Source: UBA877 sp963772245
Lineage (GTDB): Bacteria; Chloroflexota; Anaerolineae; Anaerolineales; Villigracilaceae
DNA: 64,000 bases
Direction of reading: 5' to 3'
Assembly (NCBI GenBank): GCA_963772245.1
Contig: CAVYWB010000005.1
Location: 1,178,001 to 1,242,000, forward strand
A program made the translations under genes and the position numbers. Below, piece by piece: positions 58,384 through 64,000 of this stretch. The notes beneath the pieces are model-generated. The model was not told the origin of the DNA and searched no databases. It worked only from the letters and a program-made list of their open reading frames with translations. Each line of letters starts with the position of its first letter. Position 1 is the stretch's first letter.

Positions 58384-59298
58384 CTAAGGGTTTTGAAGTT
58401 TTGCAAACACCACAATGCGGCTTGTATCAACCATATATGGATAACAACTGATGAGTGTGAGGGTTGGTTCGGAGGTTGAATTCATCACATCCACCTCAGT
58501 CGGCGCGACAATCTGGCTGCTGGTAACAATGTAGACAAATTGCTGCTGTTGCGTAAAAACCACCACCTGGTCACCGGGCTGCAGGCGGTCGAGATTTCGG
58601 AATATTTCGCCAAACACATCGTCGTGCGCCGAAAGGACCAGGTTCCCGGTCTGCCCGGGGTCGGCAGAACCAACATGCTGGCCTACGCCTTTTTTCAACT
58701 GGTCCCATGAATCGCCCTGGACAACCGGCGCATCCACATTAATCGCCTGGATCTGGATTCGGTCTGCCTGGGCAGGTCCCGGTGTGGGCAGGGGCAGGTC
58801 GGCGATGGACTGTACCAGCGGTCGCAGGTGAGCCGGAATTTCGGCCTCGTTGGGCTGTGCGCCGCCCGGCGCTGTCGGGGGAGTATGACCGCTTGGCAAA
58901 ACGATCGCCGTAATAAGCGGGGTCGGCGTCAGCGTATCCTGCCGCAGGGCGATGACCACTTCCTGGTTCAAAGATTGTAAAAGTCCAAACCAGTTGAGCA
59001 TCAGACCCACCAGGCCAAGCACTGCCAGGATTTCAACGCCCAACAAGATCCCATCGTACCAGCGCCGGCGCGCCGGGCGGGAGCCGCTGCCTTCCGAAAC
59101 AGAATCCTCGTCGTCAACCGGCAGTTGGGTACGCCATTCTTCCAGGGCCGCCGGCGGTAAATCCGGGGAAAGCAAGACGGCCCGGCCACTCCGGCGGAAA
59201 CGCTCCAGGCGCTTCTGGCGTGCATCGTGGCGCTTATCCAACAAGAGACGACGCAGTTCCTGTTCCGAAAGATCTTCGGGGCTCTTCGGGTTGGTCAC
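58384..59298 (-). CDS. Sortase family transpeptidase
   Basis: Class D/E-like sortase of about 304 aa. A charged cytoplasmic region (to about residue 92) leads to one helix (VEILAVLGLVGLMLNWFGLL), a linker, and a sortase beta-barrel. The catalytic His is in LVLSAHDD, Cys in TLTLISCYPY and Arg in DTSRIVV. The frame runs upstream to an ATG at 59352, but a TATAAT (59306-59311) falls inside that part, so the GTG at 59298 is chosen; it coincides with the expected transcription start and would be leaderless. Sortases attach proteins to cell surface partners; no LPxTG substrate gene is in the window. Confidence 0.88.
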   Translation of the reverse strand: MTNPKSPEDLSEQELRRLLLDKRHDARQKRLERFRRSGRAVLLSPDLPPAALEEWRTQLPVDDEDSVSEGSGSRPARRRWYDGILLGVEILAVLGLVGLMLNWFGLLQSLNQEVVIALRQDTLTPTPLITAIVLPSGHTPPTAPGGAQPNEAEIPAHLRPLVQSIADLPLPTPGPAQADRIQIQAINVDAPVVQGDSWDQLKKGVGQHVGSADPGQTGNLVLSAHDDVFGEIFRNLDRLQPGDQVVVFTQQQQFVYIVTSSQIVAPTEVDVMNSTSEPTLTLISCYPYMVDTSRIVVFAKLQNP

Positions 59299-59305
59299 GG
59301 GCGTG

Positions 59306-59311
59306 ATTATA
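59306..59311 (-). promoter_or_regulatory. -10 box of the sortase gene
   Basis: A perfect TATAAT on the minus strand, eight bases before the GTG start, with no clear -35 box. It would give a leaderless mRNA. Confidence 0.5.
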
Positions 59312-59372
59312 CCGCACCTGGAGTGCTGTTTTTCTGAGGCGGAAATGGACAATCGGGCAGGTTCAAATGCTG

Positions 59373-59378
59373 TATAAT
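59373..59378 (+). promoter_or_regulatory. -10 box of the 64-aa protein gene
   Basis: A perfect TATAAT, 65 bases before the ATG at 59443, arranged back to back with the sortase -10 box. The -35 box is weak. Confidence 0.5.
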
Positions 59379-59442
59379 GGAATTGCCTGACGACATTCCC
59401 TTATCCACAGGCACGTTTTCTAACAAAAAAAAGGAGGCTTTT

Positions 59443-59637
59443 ATGGCATTCGGTTTTACCAACAAACGTGGGGTGACCTACTTCTTGCATGCCAAAGTGA
59501 CAACAACGAAAACAGGCAAGACCCAGACGCTTTTTTATTTTGCGAAAGAAAAGAAAGCGGGGGTTCTGGAAGCCGTCCCCATGGGCTACAAGGTGGCCGA
59601 AACGGCAAATGGCTTGCCAGTTCTAAAGAAGGTCTAA
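59443..59637 (+). CDS. Small conserved-looking basic protein
   Basis: A 64-aa protein, MAFGFTNKRGVTYFLHAKV then TKTGKTQTLFYFAKEKK. A strong AAGGAGG site sits 6 bases before the ATG. It is rich in Lys, Phe and Tyr with alternating beta-like pattern, no signal and no helix. A strong hairpin follows the stop. This compact monocistronic arrangement suggests high expression. The family is not recognised with confidence; nucleic-acid or ribosome association is only a guess from charge. Confidence 0.8.
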   Translation: MAFGFTNKRGVTYFLHAKVTTTKTGKTQTLFYFAKEKKAGVLEAVPMGYKVAETANGLPVLKKV

Positions 59638-59650
59638 TCAAAGAGATACC

Positions 59651-59690
59651 TGAAATCAAAAGCTCTCCGGATGGGGAGCTTTTGATTTCA
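59651..59690. terminator. 18-bp hairpin after the small basic protein
   Basis: TGAAATCAAAAGCTCTCC pairs with GGGGAGCTTTTGATTTCA (one T-G pair) around GGAT. It lies 14 bases after the stop and also downstream of the convergent glgP gene, so it probably ends both transcripts. Confidence 0.75.
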
Positions 59691-59736
59691 CTCATTAAAG
59701 AAATTTTCGTGCTGGTGGGACAAGCAAGCGTCGATT

Positions 59737-61881
59737 CTATTTTCCTTCAGGAAGGTACAACCGTTCAATATACTCTTTAAGCATCCGGCGCGTGCTGAAC
59801 TGCGACGTGATCGTTCGCATGGATTCCTTCACCATCGCCATCCAATCGACCGGAACGTTATCAATGTTGCGCTCGTTGTAATAGAGCGGGATGATCTGGT
59901 TCTCCAGGGTGTCGTACAGGCTGTTGGCATCCGTCTCGTCATCCACCTCGGTGTCCAGGTCGGCATCCGGGCCGATTGGCCAGCCGTTTGAGCCGTTGTA
60001 GGCTTCCCTCCACCAGCCATCCAAAACCGAAAAGTTGAGTGCCCCATTCAGGGCGGCTTTCATGCCGGAAGTGCCGGAGGCTTCATTCGGGCGGCGCGGA
60101 TTGTTCATCCACACGTCCACGCCCTGGACCAGGTAACGGGCCAGGTTCATGTCATAGTCTTCCAGGAACACCAGCCGGCCGCCGTTCTCGGCTTTTTTGA
60201 CAGTGCGGTAAACCTCCTGGATCAGCATTTTTCCAGGCTCGTCGGCAGGATGGGCTTTACCGGCAAAGATGATTTGCACCGCCCGGTTGGGGCGATTGAT
60301 AATTTCGAGCAGGCGGTCCAGATCATGGAAGACAAGGTTGGCGCGCTTGTATGTGGCGAACCGCCGGGCAAAGCCGATGGTCAGCACATAAGGATCGAGC
60401 ATGATTCCGGAGGCAATGGCCTGCACCGGGTGGTAACCGCCTTCCATCCATCGCTGGCGGGTCCGGTCCATGATATAAAAGACCAGCTTCCGTTTCAGAT
60501 GTATACGGGTTTCCCATAGTTCGCGATCCGAAATGGCATCCATGCGGGCCCAGGTCTCCGGATCATCCAGGGTTTCCAGCCAGTTTTCGCCGAGATGTTT
60601 TTCCAGCAGGACTCTTACGCGGCGGGCCAGCCAGGTGGCGGTGTGGACGCCGTTGGTCACGGAAGTGATCGGGACATCCTCCACATTTTCCAATTCCGGC
60701 CAGAGGAATTTCCACATGCGCCGTGAGACTCTTCCGTGAAGCTCCGAGACGCCGTTGCGACCGTTTGAATTGCGCAAGGCCAGGATGGGCATGCTGAAGG
60801 TCTCCCCCCAGGATTGCGTGTGCCTGGCCAGGTCAATGAACTGGTCGCGGCTCAAGTCCAGTTCGGGCCAGAAATTCGAAAGGTTCTTATCCACCAACCA
60901 GAGCGGGAACTCATCGTTACCGGCGGGGACGGGGGTATGCGTGGTGAAAATATTGCCGCGGCGGGTCCTGGTTATGGCCTTCTTGAAAGGCATGCCCTTG
61001 GCCACGTGTTCGCGCGCCCGTTCCAGGGTCAAAAAGGCTGCGTGGCCCTCATTCATATGCCAGACGTTCGGGTCAAACCCAAGGGCACGCAATGCCCGCA
61101 CCCCGCCCACGCCCAGCAGGATTTCCTGGGCAATGCGCAATTCCAGGTCGCTGTAATACAGGCGCAGCGTCAGGTTGCGGTCGGCGGGAGTGTTCTCATC
61201 CAGGTCGGTATCCAGAAGGTAAAGCGGCACGCGTCCCACGCGCAGTTCCCAGATATGTGCAGTGACTGTGCGGTCAGGGAAGCTGACTGAAATTGTCATT
61301 GGCTTCTCATTGCCGTCCAAGACCTGCAGGACCGGCAGATCCTCAAAATTGAGCAACTTGTTATCCGACTCCTGCCAGCCATCCTCGGAGATCCGCTGGG
61401 AAAAGTAGCCTTCCGCATACATCAATCCCACACCCACCAGCGGCACCCCCAGATCGGAGGATTCTTTCAAGTAGTCGCCTGCCAGCACACCCAGGCCGCC
61501 TGAATAGATGGGCAGGATTTCGTGAACACCGAATTCCATCGAAAAATATGCCCATTGCTGGTTGCATTGTTCATCATATGTCTGGGAACACCAGGTTTCT
61601 TTGGGATTCAGGTAGGCATCCAGATTGGCAAAGACACGATCATACATTTCGAGATAGACCGGATTCTGGACTGCCGCGTTCACTTCGGATCGCCCGACCG
61701 AACGCAGGAAAAGCAGCGGGTTGTGATTGAGTCGTTCCCACAGGGCATAATCAATACGGTAGAACAAGCGCTGGGCGGACGGGTTCCATGTCCACCACAG
61801 GTTGTAGGCCAGTTCACCCAGCCGGTGGATACGGCGCGGCAGGTCGAAATGGTTTGGAATCTTTGTCCGGAATATCGGCAT
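59737..61881 (-). CDS. glgP: Alpha-glucan phosphorylase
   Basis: Glycogen/maltodextrin phosphorylase (GT35) of 714 aa, releasing glucose-1-phosphate with pyridoxal phosphate. The cofactor Lys is in EASGTSGMKAALNGAL near residue 610. An N-terminal DUF3417-type segment (FDLPRRIHRLGELAYNLWW) marks the archaeal/thermophile-like subfamily, shorter than the E. coli type. GFARRFATYKRANL and MNEGHAAF are active-site segments. The ATG at 61881 starts MPIFRTKIPNHF with GGAGAA upstream. No glycogen synthase is in view. Confidence 0.95.
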   Translation of the reverse strand: MPIFRTKIPNHFDLPRRIHRLGELAYNLWWTWNPSAQRLFYRIDYALWERLNHNPLLFLRSVGRSEVNAAVQNPVYLEMYDRVFANLDAYLNPKETWCSQTYDEQCNQQWAYFSMEFGVHEILPIYSGGLGVLAGDYLKESSDLGVPLVGVGLMYAEGYFSQRISEDGWQESDNKLLNFEDLPVLQVLDGNEKPMTISVSFPDRTVTAHIWELRVGRVPLYLLDTDLDENTPADRNLTLRLYYSDLELRIAQEILLGVGGVRALRALGFDPNVWHMNEGHAAFLTLERAREHVAKGMPFKKAITRTRRGNIFTTHTPVPAGNDEFPLWLVDKNLSNFWPELDLSRDQFIDLARHTQSWGETFSMPILALRNSNGRNGVSELHGRVSRRMWKFLWPELENVEDVPITSVTNGVHTATWLARRVRVLLEKHLGENWLETLDDPETWARMDAISDRELWETRIHLKRKLVFYIMDRTRQRWMEGGYHPVQAIASGIMLDPYVLTIGFARRFATYKRANLVFHDLDRLLEIINRPNRAVQIIFAGKAHPADEPGKMLIQEVYRTVKKAENGGRLVFLEDYDMNLARYLVQGVDVWMNNPRRPNEASGTSGMKAALNGALNFSVLDGWWREAYNGSNGWPIGPDADLDTEVDDETDANSLYDTLENQIIPLYYNERNIDNVPVDWMAMVKESMRTITSQFSTRRMLKEYIERLYLPEGK

Positions 61882-61966
61882 GTTCTCTTCTCCAACGAGA
61901 CAATCATACCAAAGAATTGGGTCTTTCTGGGGCGATTCTCCTGGAGTTGCGATGGACCCTTTTTGA

Positions 61967-61995
61967 TTGACGTTTCGGCAGGCGTCTGATAAAAT
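61967..61995 (+). promoter_or_regulatory. Promoter of tRNA-Glu
   Basis: TTGACG (61967-61972) and TAAAAT (61990-61995) with a 17-base spacer; transcription would start about 8 bases before the tRNA. Confidence 0.75.
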
Positions 61996-62009
61996 CACGC
62001 CCGCCATTC

Positions 62010-62082
62010 GCCCCCATCGTCTAGTGGCCCAGGACGGGGCCCTCTCAAGGCCCAAACAGCGGTTCGAGCCCGCTTGGGGGCA
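62010..62082 (+). tRNA. tRNA-Glu(CTC)
   Basis: Complete cloverleaf: acceptor GCCCCCA/TGGGGGC, anticodon stem GGGCC/GGCCC around CTCTCAA (anticodon CTC), and T arm with GGTTCGAGCCC. Discriminator A, no CCA. A mobile-element-like region begins directly after it. Confidence 0.95.
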
Positions 62083-62094
62083 CTGTATATAGGG
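62081..62094. repeat. 14-bp direct repeat, copy 1
   Basis: CACTGTATATAGGG starts on the last two bases of tRNA-Glu. The identical second copy is at 63129-63142. It lies in front of the HTH gene, so it could be an operator or an attachment-site remnant. Confidence 0.6.
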
Positions 62095-62107
62095 ATAATA
62101 CTATCAT

Positions 62108-62147
62108 GAGAGGGTGTACGCATGCCCTCTCACTCCCTATAGGAGTG
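62108..62147 (+). promoter_or_regulatory. Two small hairpins in the leader of the HTH gene
   Basis: GAGAGGG/CCCTCTC (62108-62131) and CACTCC/GGAGTG (62131-62147) lie just before the ATG at 62157. The second contains the AGGAG ribosome site, so it could block translation. Confidence 0.4.
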
Positions 62148-62156
62148 ATCCCTGTC

Positions 62157-62363
62157 ATGCCTGATCTGAATGAGTTCATCTCTACAGAAGAGGCTGCCGA
62201 AAAGCTCAAGTACCATGTTGAACATGTACGCCGCATGATGCGAGAAGGCAGCATCGAAGGTGTCAAGATCGGCCGGACCTGGCTGGTCAGGCGCACTGCG
62301 CTCGATGGTTACATGAAGCGCACTGCTAAGATGGCCAAACACGATCCACGCCGCAACAAGTAG
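62157..62363 (+). CDS. Small helix-turn-helix DNA-binding protein (excisionase/MerR-like)
   Basis: A 68-aa protein with one HTH_17-type domain: FISTEEAAEKLKYHVEHVRR, then MREGSIEGVKIGRTWLVRR, the standard helix-turn-helix and wing of excisionase-like proteins. It ends in a basic tail (HDPRRNK). The ATG at 62157 is chosen over 62106 because homology starts at MPDLNEFISTEEAA. It sits directly after tRNA-Glu and ahead of a terminator. It could be a recombination directionality factor or repressor for the adjacent element. Confidence 0.85.
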   Translation: MPDLNEFISTEEAAEKLKYHVEHVRRMMREGSIEGVKIGRTWLVRRTALDGYMKRTAKMAKHDPRRNK

Positions 62364-62365
62364 CG

Positions 62366-62388
62366 AACGCCCCTTCGGGGGCGTTTTT
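62366..62388 (+). terminator. Intrinsic terminator of the HTH gene
   Basis: AACGCCCC-TTCG-GGGGCGTT followed by a T run, 3 bases after the stop. A UUCG tetraloop makes it very stable. Confidence 0.9.
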
Positions 62389-62477
62389 GTTTTACGCCTC
62401 AAAACAAACTCATATTTCAGTTCTTAGGATTGAGTAACACTTCCGTTTGCGTCTACAAATAAAGCGCTAATTCCAGT

Positions 62478-63044
62478 TCAACTCTTAGCAAGTGAGGGCA
62501 AACGTTTCCACAAGCCTCTAAATTGCTGCATATCAGGAAATGCGACGCTATAAGATGCATCTGGTTTATTCATGCGCTGAAGTAATTCCCCAAGTACCCC
62601 TAGAAAATAGTTAACGCGCATGGGCTGGCGAGAACCGCAGCCTTTGACTTCAATGATCCAATGCCGATTTCCTTGGTGAGCCTCGATATCAGATCCCTGT
62701 TGGTGACCCCAGGCAATCTGCACGTGCCAACCTTCACTAACCAGCCATTTCTCAAGCAATCTTTTTACATCATCTTCCGATAGATTATCATTCGTTGTCT
62801 TGTGATCAGTTTCTACTTTTGGTACAAATGCTTGGCTACCTGCTTGGGATGTCAAGTAATTTCCAATCAAACCATCTGACCGATTTCGTCTTACTAAAAT
62901 TCCTTTGCCTTTCAGAGTGTGACATTGCTGATTTATAGGCTGTTGGGGAGCAGAATGACCATTTAGTGAATTTGTAATTTCACGGTCAGTCAATCCTGGG
63001 GTATGCTCGAGCAACTTGATAATTCTTTCTGACAGGGTGGGCAT
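62478..63044 (-). CDS. Winged-helix plus PD-(D/E)XK-nuclease-like protein
   Basis: Protein of 188 aa. The N terminus (LSERIIKLLEHTPGLTDREI) is a winged-helix-like DNA-binding region. The C-terminal half reads GWHVQIAWGHQQGSDIEA then HWIIEVKGCGS, matching the Asp...Glu-x-Lys layout of restriction-endonuclease-like folds. It may cut DNA or bind it structurally. GAAGGAGG precedes the ATG at 63044; the frame upstream is not homologous. Relative to the plus-strand neighbours it is AT-rich, in keeping with transfer. It is divergent from the ParM operon. Confidence 0.75.
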   Translation of the reverse strand: MPTLSERIIKLLEHTPGLTDREITNSLNGHSAPQQPINQQCHTLKGKGILVRRNRSDGLIGNYLTSQAGSQAFVPKVETDHKTTNDNLSEDDVKRLLEKWLVSEGWHVQIAWGHQQGSDIEAHQGNRHWIIEVKGCGSRQPMRVNYFLGVLGELLQRMNKPDASYSVAFPDMQQFRGLWKRLPSLAKS

Positions 63045-63128
63045 AATTACCTCCTTCTTTGAAAAACCGTCATTCATTGGCGATAATATACAACGAAAAG
63101 CCGTTTTACAGATAGATACAAGGTGTGT

Positions 63129-63142
63129 CACTGTATATAGGG
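63129..63142. repeat. 14-bp direct repeat, copy 2
   Basis: CACTGTATATAGGG, identical to 62081-62094, lying 85 bases before the minus-strand nuclease-like gene and between it and the ParM operon. Confidence 0.6.
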
Positions 63143-63207
63143 TTGTATATGGTATTTTGCACGGGAATTATCTGCTGCCTATATAACTGATTCTATTTCG
63201 TTATAAC

Positions 63208-63254
63208 TTGACGTTCTCTCTTTTTTGTGCTAGCATATTGTGTGACACAATATG
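63208..63254 (+). promoter_or_regulatory. Strong promoter overlapped by a perfect 21-bp dyad operator
   Basis: TTGACG (63208-63213), 17-base spacer and TAGCAT (63231-63236) form a promoter. The dyad CATATTGTGT-G-ACACAATATG (63234-63254) starts inside the -10 box and covers the expected start site, as expected for a repressor operator. Confidence 0.75.
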
Positions 63255-63274
63255 TACTCGAGAAAGGAACGCCC

Positions 63275-63538
63275 ATGCCCTTATTTTCCCTGATCCTGCT
63301 CATCCTTTTCGGCCTGGTCATCCTGACCGGCTTCATCCTGTCGTTGATCGCCGGGATCCGGCCTGTGCCGCGCTTCGATTTGCGCCAGCTTTTCCCTGCC
63401 CCTCCGCAGAACGATTTCTTTTTCCTGATCCGCACACTCACCATGACAGATAACTTGTGGCATCCCGGCCGGGGTGATCTGCCTGATCCAACGGGAGATG
63501 CACCTACTCCCGAATTTCCTACCCACCCAATGGAGTAA
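63275..63538 (+). CDS. Small membrane protein preceding the ParM-like gene
   Basis: An 87-aa protein with one N-terminal helix (about 1-25; LFSLILLILFGLVILTGFIL) and a Pro-rich cytoplasmic or outer tail (PTGDAPTPEFPTHPME). The ATG at 63275 follows GAAAGGA. The stop is three bases before the ParM-like gene, so the pair is an operon. No family is recognised; a membrane anchor or partner of the filament is a possible reading. Confidence 0.7.
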   Translation: MPLFSLILLILFGLVILTGFILSLIAGIRPVPRFDLRQLFPAPPQNDFFFLIRTLTMTDNLWHPGRGDLPDPTGDAPTPEFPTHPME

Positions 63539-63541
63539 ACC

Positions 63542-64000
63542 ATGACATCTGTTCTTGCGCTCGATCCCGGATACGGGAACACCAAAGTCTGCCTGGACGG
63601 GCATGTTGCCTGCCTGCAATCTGCCATCGCCCGCCCCCAGGCGGTCGGCATGGCCGCCATCGGCATGAAGACCGCCTCCCAGGTGGACATCATCCGCCTC
63701 GGCGGACAGGAATTCGCCATTGGCCCCGGCACCTGGCATTGGGGCAGCCTGCTCTCCGGTCGGGATTACTCAGCGCTGGCCTCACTCGAACGGCGCGCCC
63801 TGGCTTTCGGCACGCTGGCCACGCTGCTCAAACCGGGCAGCTACGTGATGGATCACATGGTTGTGGGCCTCCCGGTCCCGCTGCTCAAAGATGAACTGCA
63901 GGCCAAGGCCGTCGTAGAAGGGTTGAAAGAGTACAAGGATGTTCACCAGTTCACCTTCAACGGCGAGGACTACGAATTGCTTATTCAGCGCTTGAAGGTG
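63542..64000 (+). CDS. ParM/StbA-like plasmid segregation actin (partial)
   Basis: The first 153 residues of an actin-like ATPase, running off the window. The N-terminal phosphate 1 motif reads LALDPGYGNTKV, and MDHMVVGLPVPLLKD matches the ParM/Alp family. Such proteins polymerise to separate plasmid or element copies. It follows the small membrane protein by three bases under an operator-covered promoter. The presence on a chromosome beside tRNA-Glu suggests an integrative or plasmid-derived element. The 3' part is needed to confirm the family. Confidence 0.8.
   Translation, partial: MTSVLALDPGYGNTKVCLDGHVACLQSAIARPQAVGMAAIGMKTASQVDIIRLGGQEFAIGPGTWHWGSLLSGRDYSALASLERRALAFGTLATLLKPGSYVMDHMVVGLPVPLLKDELQAKAVVEGLKEYKDVHQFTFNGEDYELLIQRLKV

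Noticed and set aside
62081..63142. The 14-bp repeats as definite attL/attR sites
   Set aside because: They share only two bases with tRNA-Glu, whereas tRNA attachment repeats normally contain the 3' part of the tRNA, and no integrase lies between them. An operator role is equally likely.

Overview
The gene content points to a member of the phylum Chloroflexota, class Anaerolineae: LysM proteins with Ser/Thr/Pro-rich linkers, a Cys-rich CPYLGL-type domain, a very long SecA, a fused cytochrome c-b subunit with a Rieske partner, an alpha-glucan phosphorylase and a DUF4013 membrane protein. This placement is an inference from family recognition; no search was run. Most of the window is ordinary chromosome. 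The last 2 kb look like the start of a mobile element.

Layout. 0-5 kb: a truncated HtrA-like protease, then MoxR ATPase, DUF58 and two paralogous von Willebrand A membrane proteins. 5-8 kb: a TPR protein and an MtaB-like tRNA methylthiotransferase. 8-13 kb: an envelope cluster with a histidine-kinase-like protein lacking the phosphoacceptor His, a two-LysM protein coupled to it, a broken LysM relative and a LytR-CpsA-Psr lipoprotein. 13-21 kb: a tyrosine-recombinase-like protein without its catalytic Tyr, tilS, a membrane protein, Rieske and cytochrome c-b genes, an MFS carrier and a diguanylate cyclase. 21.8-24.3 kb: a comEC frame interrupted by five nonsense codons. 24.7-29.3 kb: a methyltransferase, a two-component system and an ABC ATPase-permease fusion, bounded by imperfect 40-bp direct repeats. 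29.6-35 kb: a CDF transporter, an FHA-GAF-cyclase protein with altered catalytic residues, an SH3 lipoprotein, a CYTH protein and DUF4013. 35-42 kb: an efflux operon (MarR, two ABC half-transporters with one degenerate site, two HlyD-type adaptors). 42-42.8 kb: tRNA-Arg and tRNA-Val enclosing an integrase remnant and a degenerate copy of the tRNA-Val 3' half. 43-56 kb: FAH-family hydrolase, GT39-like transferase, secA, adenosine deaminase, aconitase and an SGNH-like/MBOAT acylation pair. 56-62 kb: RRM protein, RNA (uracil-5)-methyltransferase, sortase, two small proteins and glgP. 62-64 kb: tRNA-Glu followed by an HTH protein, a winged-helix/PD-(D/E)XK-like protein, and an operon ending in a ParM/StbA-type actin, preceded by a strong promoter overlapping a perfect 21-bp dyad.

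At least nine otherwise convincing genes carry a single-base frame disruption (protease, VWA, Rieske, methyltransferase, histidine kinase, CDF, HlyD, ABC, aconitase). Two lie at T-runs. Consensus errors are the likeliest cause for many of them. They should be separated from comEC, whose frame is kept over 2.4 kb while stop codons accumulate, and from the LysM relic and integrase fragment, which have lost real sequence.

The most interesting candidates are the tRNA-Glu element with its ParM operon operator and HTH/nuclease pair; the nonsense-riddled comEC; and three enzyme-like proteins that keep the fold but lost catalytic residues (kinase, recombinase, cyclase).
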